A stretch of 64,000 nt of DNA from Edwardsiella tarda ATCC 15947 = NBRC 105688. GTDB taxonomy: Bacteria > Pseudomonadota > Gammaproteobacteria > Enterobacterales > Enterobacteriaceae. Location: NCBI RefSeq assembly GCF_003113495.2, contig NZ_CP084506.1, positions 310,001 through 374,000 of the forward strand, given 5' to 3'. The translations under genes were made by a program, and so were the position numbers. The notes below the pieces were generated by a model that did not search any database, was not told where the DNA came from, and saw nothing but the letters and a program-made list of their open reading frames with translations. Positions within the stretch are counted from its first letter, which is position 1. Every line of letters starts with the position of its first letter. Positions 12,297-35,766 of this stretch are shown here, piece after piece.

Positions 12297-12869
12297 ATGA
12301 TAGATAAACCACAGAATGACTCCTTGGCCTATGTGTTGGCGGCCTTACGTCAGCAGCGTGTGATTGCCTATCCCACCGAGGCGGTATTTGGTCTGGGATG
12401 CGATCCGGACAGCGAGTCTGCGGTACAGGCTCTATTGGATCTTAAACAGCGTCCCTGGGATAAGGGGTTGATCCTGATCGCCGCTGATTATCAGCAGCTA
12501 TTGCCCTATGTCTGTGATGAGGCATTACAAGGGGAGCGGCGTACGGCGGTATTTGCCCGGTGGCCAGGCCCGGTAACTTGGGTAATGCCAGCGCGTGACG
12601 ATACTCCGCGTTGGCTGACCGGTCGTTTTAGTACGCTCGCCGTACGCGTGAGCGCGCATCCGATGGTACAGCAATTGTGCCGTGCTTACGGTAAGCCCCT
12701 GGTCTCCACCAGTGCGAACCTGAGCGGGCTTGCCCCCTGCCGTAGCGCGTCCGAGGTACGCGAGCAGTTTGGCGCCCGCTTCCCGGTACTCGATGCTGCG
12801 GTTGGCGGGCGGCAAAATCCATCCGAGATCCGCGATGCACTCAGCGGTGAACTGTTCCGTCAGGGCTAA
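12297..12869 (+). CDS. tsaC: Threonylcarbamoyl-AMP synthase TsaC
   Basis: 190 residues, YrdC/Sua5-like domain. It makes threonylcarbamoyl-AMP from threonine, bicarbonate and ATP, the first step of t6A37 modification in tRNAs reading ANN codons. Motifs include [17 protein letters not shown], the [12 protein letters not shown] lysine/arginine binding segment and [14 protein letters not shown] near the C-terminus. It begins 4 bases after yrdD and ends 3 bases before aroE, so it lies inside one operon. Confidence 0.96.
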   Translation: MIDKPQNDSLAYVLAALRQQRVIAYPTEAVFGLGCDPDSESAVQALLDLKQRPWDKGLILIAADYQQLLPYVCDEALQGERRTAVFARWPGPVTWVMPARDDTPRWLTGRFSTLAVRVSAHPMVQQLCRAYGKPLVSTSANLSGLAPCRSASEVREQFGARFPVLDAAVGGRQNPSEIRDALSGELFRQG

Positions 12870-12872
12870 GTC

Positions 12873-13688
12873 ATGCAGAGATTCGCCGTTTTTGGTCACC
12901 CGATCGGGCACAGTAAGTCCCCGCGTATCCATCATCTCTTCGCGCAGCAGACGGGGATCGCATTACACTATGAGGCGATGTTAGCGCCACTGGAGGATTT
13001 TCCCGCCTTCGTGCAGGCGTTTTTCCGGCAAGGGGGGCGAGGCGCCAATGTCACGACCCCCTTTAAAGAGCCGGCATGGCACATGGCGGATCAACTGACG
13101 GATCGGGCGCGCCAGGCTGGGGCGGTGAATACGCTAAGCTGGCAGAATGGCATCCTGTTAGGGGATAACACCGATGGCGTCGGATTAGTGAGCGATCTGA
13201 CGCGCCTAGCGATGTTGGCACCGGGGCGGCGCATATTATTGCTGGGCGCTGGCGGCGCGGCGCGTGGCGTGATCTTACCGCTGCTACAACAGCAATGTCG
13301 AATAGTGTTAGCTAACCGGACGCCAGCGCGGGCACAGGCGCTGGCCGCAGCATTTCAGACACAAGGGGTGATCGAAGCCCTGCCTTATTCCATGCTGGTG
13401 GAGCGAGAGTTTGATTTAATCATCAATGCCACCGCTTCCGGTCTACAGGGCGAGGTCCCTCCTATACCGGCTTCTGTGATTCGGGCTGAGTGTGCTTGTT
13501 ACGATATGTTTTATCAGTCATCACTAACGCCGTTCCTGGCTTGGGCGCGTCAGCAGGGCGCATGTCAGGTGGCGGATGGCTTTGGTATGTTGGTAGCGCA
13601 GGCCGCACACGCCTTTCAATTGTGGCATGGTGTCCTGCCGGAGATGGAGCCGGTCTTGGCACAACTGCGCCAGGAGGGAGAGGCATGA
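12873..13688 (+). CDS. aroE: Shikimate dehydrogenase (NADP+)
   Basis: 271 residues (272 in E. coli). It reduces 3-dehydroshikimate to shikimate with NADPH in the aromatic pathway. Substrate-binding parts are [26 protein letters not shown] (catalytic lysine) and GDNTDGVGL (aspartate partner). The NADP fold carries [15 protein letters not shown] and the phosphate-recognising [10 protein letters not shown]. The stop overlaps the yrdB start (ATGA), showing translational coupling. Confidence 0.97.
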   Translation: MQRFAVFGHPIGHSKSPRIHHLFAQQTGIALHYEAMLAPLEDFPAFVQAFFRQGGRGANVTTPFKEPAWHMADQLTDRARQAGAVNTLSWQNGILLGDNTDGVGLVSDLTRLAMLAPGRRILLLGAGGAARGVILPLLQQQCRIVLANRTPARAQALAAAFQTQGVIEALPYSMLVEREFDLIINATASGLQGEVPPIPASVIRAECACYDMFYQSSLTPFLAWARQQGACQVADGFGMLVAQAAHAFQLWHGVLPEMEPVLAQLRQEGEA

Positions 13689-13954
13689 ATCAGGCAATCC
13701 TTTTTCCTGATCTTGAGCGGTGGCAGGCATCGTTAGCCGCAGTGACCTTCCCGGCGATGGTCGGTGGTTTTCAAGTCACCTGCGCCATTCGGCTGGTGGA
13801 CTTACGACGCCTGGCCAATCAGGCGGGCCTGGACACACAGTCGGCGCCCTTGGTGTTGTTTAACGCCTTACGTTGGCAACTGGAGGAGGCGGCCGAACAG
13901 GCGATCGCTCGAGAAGACTATGATGCTCAGGGCTGGGTATGGATCGCCGCTTGA
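13685..13954 (+). CDS. yrdB: DUF1488 family protein YrdB
   Basis: 89 residues from the ATG at 13685 ([20 protein letters not shown]), overlapping the aroE stop by 4 bases with a GGAGGGAGAGG ribosome-binding site. The small acidic DUF1488 family has no known function and sits at this place in enterics. Its last 28 bases overlap the 3' end of convergent yrdA, so the two mRNAs are antisense there. Confidence 0.9.
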   Translation: MNQAILFPDLERWQASLAAVTFPAMVGGFQVTCAIRLVDLRRLANQAGLDTQSAPLVLFNALRWQLEEAAEQAIAREDYDAQGWVWIAA

Positions 13955-14484
13955 GTAAGGTAATCTTCCTTCCATTTGACATAATTGACGGCAGACTCGC
14001 GCAGTCTCACCCGTTCCTCCGACGTGAGGGGGCGTACTTGGCGTACCGGATTGCCAAAGTACAGATAACCGCTCGTTAAGCATTTGCCCGGCGGCACCAG
14101 GCTACCGGCACCCAGAATCACCTCATCCTCAATCTGGGCCCCGTCCAGCACAATCGCCCCCATTCCAACCAAGACCCGGTTGCCGATGGTGCAACCGTGT
14201 AACATAGCTTTATGCCCTACCGTCACCTCGTGGCCGATTAGTGTTGGGTGGCCGAGCGGGTTGCTCTCCGTGCAGTGGCCGACATGGATCACCGTACCAT
14301 CCTGAATATTACTACGCGCGCCCACGACGATGCGGTTGACGTCGCCGCGGATGACGACTTGTGGCCAGATGCTGACATCGTCACCCAGTTCGACTTGACC
14401 GATCACGCTGCTGTTAGCATCGACAAAGACGCGTTCACCTAATTGCGGAGTAAAAGAAAGATAAGGACGGATAGAGAAAGACAT
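13927..14484 (-). CDS. yrdA: Gamma-carbonic anhydrase-like hexapeptide protein YrdA
   Basis: 185 residues. Left-handed beta-helix of hexapeptide repeats (for example VELGDDVSIWPQVVIRGDV and IGNRVLVGMGAIVLDGAQIE). Gamma-carbonic anhydrase zinc histidines appear in VIHVGHC and EVTVGHKAMLHGC. Whether the E. coli homologue has real carbonic anhydrase activity is not settled. Its start region faces the rRNA array; its 3' end overlaps yrdB by 28 bases. In E. coli, yrdA is the left neighbour of rrnD, as here. Confidence 0.95.
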   Translation of the reverse strand: MSFSIRPYLSFTPQLGERVFVDANSSVIGQVELGDDVSIWPQVVIRGDVNRIVVGARSNIQDGTVIHVGHCTESNPLGHPTLIGHEVTVGHKAMLHGCTIGNRVLVGMGAIVLDGAQIEDEVILGAGSLVPPGKCLTSGYLYFGNPVRQVRPLTSEERVRLRESAVNYVKWKEDYLTQAAIHTQP

Positions 14485-14660
14485 GATGGGTGCCTATATA
14501 TCGATATAAAGAGGGGCTGAGAGTGGTTGATCGTAGCGTACGCTTGGGGAAATTCAATCGTCAAACGTCATGTCGTGTGGATAACTCTGTGTGTAATCAG
14601 GTATAAGCAGTTCAATTGCTGTGTAATGCGTCAAACGATACTTTTGCCGTAAAATAGCGG

Positions 14661-14688
14661 TTGCACGCTGCGAATTGGGCCCTATAAT
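14661..14688 (+). promoter_or_regulatory. rrn P1-type promoter of the first rRNA operon
   Basis: TTGCAC at 14661-14666, a 16-base spacer, and a perfect TATAAT at 14683-14688, followed by a GC-rich discriminator (GCGCCTCC), as in growth-rate-controlled rRNA P1 promoters. The 16-base spacer is also typical. AT-rich sequence lies upstream and could act as an UP element. No equivalent exists before operons 2 and 3. Confidence 0.85.
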
Positions 14689-14769
14689 GCGCCTCCATCG
14701 ACACGGCACTTGTGAACAACATCACAAGATGAGCCGGGGAGAGTGAAGTGAAAAACGAGAAATTAATCG

Positions 14770-14797
14770 TTGACACTCACCGAGGAAAGCGTAACAT
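14770..14797 (+). promoter_or_regulatory. rrn P2-type promoter of the first rRNA operon
   Basis: TTGACA at 14770-14775, a 16-base spacer and TAACAT at 14792-14797, about 110 bases after P1. This is the same arrangement and spacing as P1-P2 in enteric rrn operons. The same block recurs before operons 2 and 3. Confidence 0.75.
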
Positions 14798-14837
14798 ACG
14801 CTGCCTCGACTTAGTGAAGCAAAGCTCCTAAGTCATT

Positions 14838-14849
14838 GCTCTTTAACAA
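14838..14849 (+). promoter_or_regulatory. rrn leader boxA antitermination site
   Basis: TGCTCTTTAACA matches the enteric boxA consensus bound by NusB/NusE for rRNA antitermination. Copies are found in all three leaders (near 20130 and 25418) and again in the 16S-23S spacers (near 16764, 22054 and 27438). Confidence 0.85.
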
Positions 14850-14990
14850 ATTATCAGACAATCTGTGTGGGCACTCGCAAGATTCGTATTAAGCATTCTT
14901 CGGAATGCCAAAATATTTAAAGTCTTGAAGAGTGACAGCAGTTAATTCATTACGAATAAACAGTTTAATTTCTTTGAGCATCAAGCTTTT

Positions 14991-16532
<1,542 letters not shown>

Positions 16533-16615
16533 CCTGAAAATACGAAGTATTGTGTAGTGCTCACACAGATTGTCTGATAGATGTTCGAGCAAAGCGTCTG
16601 CGAAGTCGACCCAGT

Positions 16616-16691
16616 GTCCCCTTCGTCTAGAGGCCTAGGACACCGCCCTTTCACGGCGGTAACAGGGGTTCGAATCCCCTAGGGGACGCCA
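16616..16691 (+). tRNA. gltT-like: tRNA-Glu (anticodon TTC), operon 1 spacer
   Basis: 76 bases with encoded CCA. Acceptor GTCCCCT pairs with AGGGGAC; the anticodon stem-loop CCGCCCTTTCACGGCGG contains TTC; the T loop is GGGTTCGAATCCC. The spacer tRNA-Glu type is that of E. coli rrnB, C, E and G. Confidence 0.98.
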
Positions 16692-16881
16692 TTTGCGGTA
16701 TCGGGTGAAAGACGGTGCCAACAATATTGCAAAACGGACTTACGAGTCATGTTTGCAATATTTTGCTCTTTAACAATCTGGAACAAGCTGAAAATTCGAA
16801 AACAATCGAATTGCTTTTAACAAGTGATTCGAGAGTCTCTCAAATGCTTGCAGCACGAAGTGAAACACCTTCGGGTTGTGA

Positions 16882-19789
<2,908 letters not shown>

Positions 19790-19877
19790 ACAACACCGAA
19801 GGTGTTTTTAGAGAGACGAATTTAGCTTGTTCAAGATTGGAACCAATGGCCTTGATGGCGGTTGGTAAAACAGAATT

Positions 19878-19998
19878 TGCCTGGCGGCGATAGCGCGGTG
19901 GTCCCCACCTGACCCCATGCCGAACTCAGAAGTGAAACGCCGTAGCGCCGATGGTAGTGTGGGGTCTCCCCATGCGAGAGTAGGGAACTGCCAGGCAT
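19878..19998 (+). rRNA. rrf: 5S rRNA, operon 1
   Basis: TGCCTGGCGGCGATAGCGCG to ACTGCCAGGCAT, 121 bases. It has four C at 19903-19906 (GGTCCCCACC) where copies 2 and 3 have three and are 120 bases long, so an error is suspected. Confidence 0.97.
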
Positions 19999-19999
19999 C

Positions 20000-20037
20000 C
20001 ATTTCCAAAGATCATTGTTTAGTGATCTTTCGAAATG
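20000..20037 (+). other. Inter-operon stem-loop after 5S copy 1
   Basis: CATTTC-C-AAAGATCA pairs with TGATCTTT-C-GAAATG around an 8-base loop: 14 pairs interrupted by one C-C mismatch. No T-run follows. It lies directly after 5S and is repeated after 5S copy 2, but not after copy 3, where an intrinsic terminator is found. Processing stem or weak terminator. Confidence 0.6.
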
Positions 20038-20060
20038 AGATAAAACTGCTAAATTAGCGG

Positions 20061-20088
20061 TTGACACTCACTGAGGAAAGCGTAACAT
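20061..20088 (+). promoter_or_regulatory. P2-type promoter before rRNA operon 2
   Basis: TTGACA at 20061-20066, 16 bases, TAACAT at 20083-20088, nearly identical to P2 of operon 1 and followed by the same boxA leader. No P1 equivalent fits in the 283-base gap between 5S copy 1 and 16S copy 2. Confidence 0.7.
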
Positions 20089-20281
20089 ACGCCACCTCGA
20101 CTTGGTAAGGAACGCTTGCTAAGTCACTGCTCTTTAACAAATTATCAGACAATCTGTGTGGGCACTCGCAAGATTCGTATTAAGCATTCCTCGGAATGCC
20201 AAAATATTTAAAGTCTTGAAGAGTGACAGCAGTTAATTCATTACGAATAAACAGTTTAATTTCTTTGAGCATCAAGCTTTT

Positions 20282-21822
<1,541 letters not shown>

Positions 21823-21905
21823 CCTGAAAATACGAAGTATTGTGTAGTGCTCACACAGATTGTCTGATAGATGTTCGAGCAAAGCGTCTGCGAAGTCGAC
21901 CCAGT

Positions 21906-21981
21906 GTCCCCTTCGTCTAGAGGCCTAGGACACCGCCCTTTCACGGCGGTAACAGGGGTTCGAATCCCCTAGGGGACGCCA
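21906..21981 (+). tRNA. gltT-like: tRNA-Glu (anticodon TTC), operon 2 spacer
   Basis: Identical to the copy in operon 1: 76 bases with CCA, TTC anticodon. The surrounding spacer is the same as in operon 1 apart from a few bases before 23S. Confidence 0.98.
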
Positions 21982-22172
21982 TTTGCGGTATCGGGTGAAA
22001 GACGGTGCCAACAATATTGCAAAACGGACTTACGAGTCATGTTTGCAATATTTTGCTCTTTAACAATCTGGAACAAGCTGAAAATTCGAAAACAATCGAA
22101 TTGCTTTTAATAAAGTGATTCGAGAGTCTCTCAAATGCTTGCAGCACGAAGTGAAACATCTTCGGGTTGTGA

Positions 22173-25080
<2,908 letters not shown>

Positions 25081-25167
25081 ACAACACCGAAGGTGTTTTA
25101 GAGAGACGAATTTAGCTTGTTCAAGATTGGAACCAATGGCCTTGATGGCGGTTGGTAAAACAGAATT

Positions 25168-25287
25168 TGCCTGGCGGCGATAGCGCGGTGGTCCCACCTG
25201 ACCCCATGCCGAACTCAGAAGTGAAACGCCGTAGCGCCGATGGTAGTGTGGGGTCTCCCCATGCGAGAGTAGGGAACTGCCAGGCAT
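25168..25287 (+). rRNA. rrf: 5S rRNA, operon 2
   Basis: 120 bases, TGCCTGGCGG to CTGCCAGGCAT, normal length and equal in sequence to copy 3. Confidence 0.98.
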
Positions 25288-25288
25288 C

Positions 25289-25326
25289 CATTTCCAAAGA
25301 TCATTGTTTAGTGATCTTTCGAAATG
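25289..25326 (+). other. Inter-operon stem-loop after 5S copy 2
   Basis: Same imperfect 14-bp stem-loop as after 5S copy 1 (CATTTC-C-AAAGATCA and its complement). The whole 283-base inter-operon segment is almost identical in both places, which suggests tandem duplication. Confidence 0.6.
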
Positions 25327-25349
25327 AGGTGAAACTGCTAAATTAGCGG

Positions 25350-25377
25350 TTGACACTCACTGAGGAAAGCGTAACAT
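25350..25377 (+). promoter_or_regulatory. P2-type promoter before rRNA operon 3
   Basis: TTGACA at 25350-25355, 16 bases, TAACAT at 25372-25377, followed by boxA near 25418. As with operon 2 there is no P1-type promoter. Confidence 0.7.
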
Positions 25378-25570
25378 ACGCCACCTCGACTTGGTAAGGA
25401 ACACTTGCTAAGTCACTGCTCTTTAACAAATTATCAGACAATCTGTGTGGGCACTCGCAAGATTCGTATTAAGCATTCCTCGGAATGCCAAAATATTTAA
25501 AGTCTTGAAGAGTGACAGCAGTTAATTCATTACGAATAAACAGTTTAATTTCTTTGAGCATCAAGCTTTT

Positions 25571-27113
<1,543 letters not shown>

Positions 27114-27186
27114 CCTGAAGATACGAAATATTGTGTAGTGCTCACACAGATTGTCTGGTAAATGTCAACGAGCAAATACCTTATGC

Positions 27187-27263
<77 letters not shown>

Positions 27264-27317
27264 ACTCCCTTCCTGGGTGAAGTGGAGCGGGTAATAAGGT
27301 ATCGGCAGTAAAGTCAT

Positions 27318-27393
27318 GGGGCTATAGCTCAGCTGGGAGAGCGCCTGCTTTGCACGCAGGAGGTCTGCGGTTCGATCCCGCATAGCTCCACCA
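27318..27393 (+). tRNA. alaT-like: tRNA-Ala (anticodon TGC), operon 3 spacer
   Basis: 76 bases with CCA. GGGGCTATAGCTCAGC start, anticodon loop CTGCTTTGCACGCAG, end TAGCTCCACCA. Paired with tRNA-Ile in the same spacer, the rrnA/D/H type. Confidence 0.98.
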
Positions 27394-27554
27394 TATTTCA
27401 GAACATACTGAGAAATCAGCATGTTGTGAAATATTTTGCTCTTTAACAATCTGGAACAAGCTGAAAATTCGAAAACAATCGAATTGCTTTTAACAAGTGA
27501 TTCGAGAGTCTCTCAAATGCTTACAGCACGAAGTGAAACACCTTCGGGTTGTGA

Positions 27555-30461
<2,907 letters not shown>

Positions 30462-30549
30462 ACAACACCGAAGGTGTTTTTAGAGAGACGAATTTAGCTT
30501 GTTCAAGATTGGAACCAATGGCCTTGATGGCGGTTGGTAAAACAGAATT

Positions 30550-30669
30550 TGCCTGGCGGCGATAGCGCGGTGGTCCCACCTGACCCCATGCCGAACTCAG
30601 AAGTGAAACGCCGTAGCGCCGATGGTAGTGTGGGGTCTCCCCATGCGAGAGTAGGGAACTGCCAGGCAT
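30550..30669 (+). rRNA. rrf: 5S rRNA, operon 3
   Basis: 120 bases, same sequence as copy 2. It is followed within 15 bases by the terminator of the array. No second 5S or tRNA-Thr follows, unlike E. coli rrnD. Confidence 0.98.
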
Positions 30670-30682
30670 CAAATAGAGAAAA

Positions 30683-30711
30683 AGCCCCACGCTGATGCGT
30701 GGGGCTTTTTC
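30683..30711 (+). terminator. Intrinsic terminator of the rRNA array
   Basis: A 10-bp perfect stem AGCCCCACGC / GCGTGGGGCT with a TGAT loop, flanked by A-run and T-run (TTTTTCTTTTTC). Only the third operon ends this way. Confidence 0.95.
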
Positions 30712-30819
30712 TTTTTCTATCGTTTACTCTCTTGTCTTCGCTGACTGTATATCCCCTTTATTTTATCCTCCTTTTGTTGTGAATCACGCTATGGCGCAAT
30801 GCTTTCACCGGAAAAGCGA

Positions 30820-30848
30820 TTGACCGTCGGCCAGCCTTCTCGTTAAAT
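30820..30848 (+). promoter_or_regulatory. Possible ampC promoter
   Basis: TTGACC at 30820-30825, 17 bases, TTAAAT at 30843-30848. It is the best sigma-70-like match I found in the 280-base gap between the rRNA terminator and ampC; it matches 5/6 and 4/6 positions. The gap shows no ampR gene and no recognised AmpR-binding site. Confidence 0.3.
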
Positions 30849-30979
30849 GCTCCGATGCATCTCTGGGATCGATCGCCAGGCGTTTCGAATGCTGCGCGCT
30901 GTCTGTCTGCCTCGGGGCTAAAAGCTGCCATGGCGGCATTGATGCGCGAGTGATGATGCTCTCTTCCTCTCTGATTTGA

Positions 30980-32152
<1,173 letters not shown>

Positions 32153-32163
32153 TCCTCCCTTGT

Positions 32164-32181
32164 GCGGCGCTGTGGCGCCGC
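32164..32181 (+). terminator. Possible ampC terminator hairpin
   Basis: A perfect 7-bp GC-only stem GCGGCGC / GCGCCGC with a TGTG loop, 11 bases after the ampC stop. No T-run follows, so it may need Rho. Confidence 0.45.
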
Positions 32182-32249
32182 CTCTGGCCACTGAATGAAA
32201 ATTTCTCACGGGCCTTACCCTGTACAAGCGGGATAAAACGGATTATTTT

Positions 32250-32286
32250 GGCTATCCAGATGTCTAAAAGTGAACATGGACCGTCT
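32250..32286 (+). promoter_or_regulatory. Possible MetJ operator before metA
   Basis: AGATGTCT at 32258-32265 differs at one position from the metbox AGACGTCT. It lies in a context (GCTATCCAGATGTCTAAA) that resembles the E. coli metA operator as I recall it. A second partial box GACCGTCT lies at 32279-32286, 24 bases upstream of the metA ATG. Confidence 0.55.
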
Positions 32287-32309
32287 TTCATCACCGCTGG
32301 AGTGCACGC

Positions 32310-33239
32310 ATGCCAATCAGGATCCCCGATGCCTTACCCGCCGTTAATTTTTTGCGTAATGAAAACGTCTTTGTCATGACGCACTCGCGTGCCGCAGGGC
32401 AGGAGATCCGCCCGTTGAAGGTGTTGTTGCTGAACCTGATGCCGAAGAAGATCGAGACAGAGAATCAATTTCTCCGTCTGTTATCGAACTCTCCACTGCA
32501 GATCGACATCCAATTACTACGCATCGATCGGCGTGAATCAAAAAATACGCCGAGCGAACATCTGAACAACTTCTATTGCGATTTTGAGGAGATTCAGCAG
32601 CAGAATTTCGATGGTTTGATCGTCACCGGTGCTCCATTGGGCTTGGTCGATTTTGGTGATGTCGCCTACTGGTCGCAAATCGCGCGGGTGATCGAATGGG
32701 CGCGATCCCATGTGACCTCGACGCTCTTCGTCTGCTGGGCGGTGCAGGCGGCGCTCAACGTGCTATATGGACTACCGAAGATGACACGCAGCGAGAAACT
32801 CTCCGGGGTTTACAGCCATCAGACGTTACACCCCTTAGCGTTGCTGACCCGCGGTTTCGATGAGGCTTTTTGGGCGCCACACTCGCGTTATGCCGATTTT
32901 CCGGCGTCGCTGATCCGCACGGAGACCGACCTGCAGATCTTTGCCGAGTCGGAACAGGCGGGCGCCTACCTGTTCGCCAGCGCCGATAAGCGTATGGTGT
33001 TCGTCACCGGTCATCCGGAATATGACCCCCATACGTTGGCTGATGAATATCAGCGTGATGTGAATGCTGGCCTGGCGCCAACGCTGCCGCTCAATTACTT
33101 TCCCCAGGATGACCCTACACGTACCCCCAGGGCGACCTGGCGCAGCCATGGACATCTGCTATTTACTAACTGGTTGAACTATTATGTTTACCAGATAACC
33201 CCTTATGATCTGCGCCAGATGAATCCAACCCTGGAGTAA
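32310..33239 (+). CDS. metA: Homoserine O-succinyltransferase
   Basis: 309 residues, as in E. coli. First committed step of methionine synthesis: succinyl-CoA plus homoserine to O-succinylhomoserine. The catalytic cysteine C142 ([12 protein letters not shown]) and the H235/E237 pair (VTGHPEYDP) lie at the E. coli positions. The ATG has a GGAG ribosome-binding site. A likely MetJ operator lies just upstream. In E. coli metA lies to the right of rrnE, so the rRNA array here has an rrnE-like right flank. Confidence 0.97.
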   Translation: MPIRIPDALPAVNFLRNENVFVMTHSRAAGQEIRPLKVLLLNLMPKKIETENQFLRLLSNSPLQIDIQLLRIDRRESKNTPSEHLNNFYCDFEEIQQQNFDGLIVTGAPLGLVDFGDVAYWSQIARVIEWARSHVTSTLFVCWAVQAALNVLYGLPKMTRSEKLSGVYSHQTLHPLALLTRGFDEAFWAPHSRYADFPASLIRTETDLQIFAESEQAGAYLFASADKRMVFVTGHPEYDPHTLADEYQRDVNAGLAPTLPLNYFPQDDPTRTPRATWRSHGHLLFTNWLNYYVYQITPYDLRQMNPTLE

Positions 33240-33342
33240 GCCGCCGCTCCAGATGGCGCTCCATCGTCGCACTGCGTTGGGTGTCAGCGCCAGGCCGTCA
33301 CGCGCCCTCCCGTTTGGGGATGGCGCATGGGCTAACATCCTC

Positions 33343-33375
33343 TTGATTTCTTTTCTTGGCCGTAATGCGTATAAT
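33343..33375 (+). promoter_or_regulatory. Probable ygiQ promoter
   Basis: A perfect TATAAT at 33370-33375 preceded by GCG and by a T-rich -35 area (TTGATTTCTTTTCTTGG from 33343); no -35 hexamer stands at ideal spacing. It lies 66 bases before the ygiQ start. The remaining sequence of the 201-base metA-ygiQ gap shows nothing else I recognise. Confidence 0.4.
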
Positions 33376-33440
33376 CGCCGCCCTGATCCTGATGATTTGT
33401 TCACCAGACCCGCCTGTCTTACCAATACAAGAGTAGCGTC

Positions 33441-35717
33441 ATGAGTAGTGTCAGCCTAATCCAACCGGAGCGCGATCTGTTCTCCTACACCCCTTATTGG
33501 GCCGAATGTTTCGGCACCGCACCGTTCTTACCGATGTCGCGTGAAGAGATGGATAAGCTGGGGTGGGACAGCTGCGACATTATCATCGTGACCGGTGATG
33601 CCTACGTGGATCATCCCAGCTTCGGTATGGCCATCGTCGGCCGTATGCTGGAAGCGCAAGGCTTCCGGGTCGGCATCATCGCGCAGCCGGACTGGACCAG
33701 TAAAACCGACTTTATGCGCCTGGGTAAGCCGAATCTCTTCTTCGGCGTGACCGCCGGCAACATGGACTCGATGATCAACCGCTATACCGCCGATCGCAAG
33801 CTACGTCATGACGATGCCTATACGCCGAATAACGAGGGGGGAAAGCGCCCGGATCGCGCCACCTTGGTTTATAGCCAGCGTTGTAAGGAGGCGTTCAGTG
33901 ACGTGCCAGTGATCCTCGGGGGGATCGAGGCCAGCCTGCGCCGTGTGGCGCACTACGACTATTGGTCGGATACGGTGCGTCGCTCGGTCCTGGTGGATGC
34001 AAAGGCCGATATGCTGATGTATGGCAACGGGGAGCGCCCATTGGTCGAAGTCGCACACCGCTTAGCGGCAGGCGAACCGATCAGCAGCATCTGCGATGTG
34101 CGTAACACCGCCATCATGCGCAAGGAGCCGTTACCGGGGTGGAGCGGCGTCGATTCGACTCGCCTCGATACCCCAGGGCGGATTGAGCCGATCCCCAATC
34201 CCTACGGCGACGATCTGGCTTGTTCGCCCAAGCCGGTCGACGAGGCGGCGCCGATCACCGTGCGTGCGCCCAAGCCCAAACCCTGGGAAAAGACCTACGT
34301 TCTATTGCCCTCTTTCGAGAAGGTGAAAGGGGATAAGGTGATGTATGCCCACGCCTCGCGTATTCTGCATCATGAAACCAACCCCGGTTGCGCACGCGCC
34401 CTGATGCAGAAACATGGCGATCGCTATGTCTGGGTCAACCCACCGGCCATTCCGCTGAGTACCGAAGAGATGGATAGCGTCTATGCCCTGCCGTTTCAAC
34501 GGGTACCGCATCCTGCCTACGGTAAGGCGCGTCTACCGGCCTATGACATGATCCGTTTTTCGGTCAACATCATGCGTGGCTGCTACGGCGGTTGTGCCTT
34601 CTGTTCGATCACCGAGCATGAGGGGCGCATCATTCAAAGCCGCTCCGAAGACTCCATCATTCGCGAGATCGAAGAGATCCGCGATAAGGTCCCGGGCTTT
34701 ACCGGGATCATCTCCGATCTCGGCGGCCCGACCGCCAACATGTACATGCTGCGCTGCCAGTCGCCGCGCGCCGAACAGACCTGCCGCCGAGCCTCCTGTG
34801 TCTATCCGGATATCTGTCGTCACATGGATACCAATCACGAGCCGACGATTAAGCTCTATCGCCGTGCCCGCGATCTGGCCGGGGTGAAGAAGATCCTGAT
34901 CGCCTCCGGTGTACGTTACGATCTGGCGGTGCAAGATCCGCGTTACATCAAGGAGCTGGCGACGCATCACGTCGGCGGTTATCTGAAGATCGCCCCGGAG
35001 CATACGGAAGAGGGGCCGTTGTCGAAGATGATGAAGCCGGGGATGAGCAGCTATTACCGCTTTAAGGAGCTATTCGATAGCTATTCGAAGCAGGCGGGCA
35101 AAGAGCAGTATCTGATCCCCTATTTCATCTCCGCGCATCCGGGAACACGCGACGAGGACATGGTGAACCTGGCGCTTTGGCTTAAGCAGCATCGTTTCCG
35201 CCTCGATCAGGTGCAAAACTTCTACCCATCGCCGCTGGCCAACTCGACCACCATGTACTACACCGGGAAGAACCCGCTCTCTAAGGTGGATTATAAGAGC
35301 GAAGAGGTGGTGGTGCCGAAGGGAGAACGCCAACGCCGTCTACATAAAGCGCTGTTACGTTATCATGATCCGGCGAACTGGCCGATGATCCGCGCCGCGC
35401 TGGAGGAGATGGGGCTGCAACATCTGATCGGTAATCGCCGCGAGTGCCTGGTCCCCGCACCGACGCTGGAGGAGCAGCGCGCCGCTCGCCGGGGTTATCA
35501 GCGCAACATGACGCCGGCGATGACGAAACACACCGGTGCGCCACGCCGTCCTGCCGCTAATGCTCAGAGCAGTAGTCGGCCGGCGAAGAGTGGGGCGGTG
35601 AAGGGAGCGGCGCAGCCCGCGTCGCGTTCGGGCGGGAAGGGGGACAATGGCCGTCCTGCTCGTCCAGAGGGGCGCAATACCCGTCGTCCTGCCGGGCAGA
35701 GCAAGAAGCCGCGCTAA
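33441..35717 (+). CDS. ygiQ: YgiQ family radical SAM protein (UPF0313)
   Basis: 758 residues (739 in E. coli). N-terminal domain (about 1-360) of the family, then a radical SAM core with the cluster motif [10 protein letters not shown]381, C385 and C388 bind a [4Fe-4S] cluster that cleaves S-adenosylmethionine. A second cysteine-rich stretch [14 protein letters not shown] follows around residue 447. The C-terminal ~70 residues are a basic, low-complexity tail ([20 protein letters not shown] type) that could bind nucleic acid. The reaction catalysed is not known. Convergent with dkgA across a strong hairpin. Confidence 0.93.
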   Translation: MSSVSLIQPERDLFSYTPYWAECFGTAPFLPMSREEMDKLGWDSCDIIIVTGDAYVDHPSFGMAIVGRMLEAQGFRVGIIAQPDWTSKTDFMRLGKPNLFFGVTAGNMDSMINRYTADRKLRHDDAYTPNNEGGKRPDRATLVYSQRCKEAFSDVPVILGGIEASLRRVAHYDYWSDTVRRSVLVDAKADMLMYGNGERPLVEVAHRLAAGEPISSICDVRNTAIMRKEPLPGWSGVDSTRLDTPGRIEPIPNPYGDDLACSPKPVDEAAPITVRAPKPKPWEKTYVLLPSFEKVKGDKVMYAHASRILHHETNPGCARALMQKHGDRYVWVNPPAIPLSTEEMDSVYALPFQRVPHPAYGKARLPAYDMIRFSVNIMRGCYGGCAFCSITEHEGRIIQSRSEDSIIREIEEIRDKVPGFTGIISDLGGPTANMYMLRCQSPRAEQTCRRASCVYPDICRHMDTNHEPTIKLYRRARDLAGVKKILIASGVRYDLAVQDPRYIKELATHHVGGYLKIAPEHTEEGPLSKMMKPGMSSYYRFKELFDSYSKQAGKEQYLIPYFISAHPGTRDEDMVNLALWLKQHRFRLDQVQNFYPSPLANSTTMYYTGKNPLSKVDYKSEEVVVPKGERQRRLHKALLRYHDPANWPMIRAALEEMGLQHLIGNRRECLVPAPTLEEQRAARRGYQRNMTPAMTKHTGAPRRPAANAQSSSRPAKSGAVKGAAQPASRSGGKGDNGRPARPEGRNTRRPAGQSKKPR

Positions 35718-35724
35718 AGGTCTC

Positions 35725-35765
35725 ATGAGTGGCCCTGATGCATCGCATCAGGGCCATACTCATGC
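35725..35765. terminator. Bidirectional terminator between ygiQ and dkgA
   Basis: An inner perfect 11-bp stem GGCCCTGATGC / GCATCAGGGCC with a 3-base loop, extended by CATGAGT / ACTCATG across a 2-base bulge. It fills the gap between the convergent stops and can serve both strands, although T-runs are absent. Confidence 0.75.
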
Positions 35766-35766
35766 C

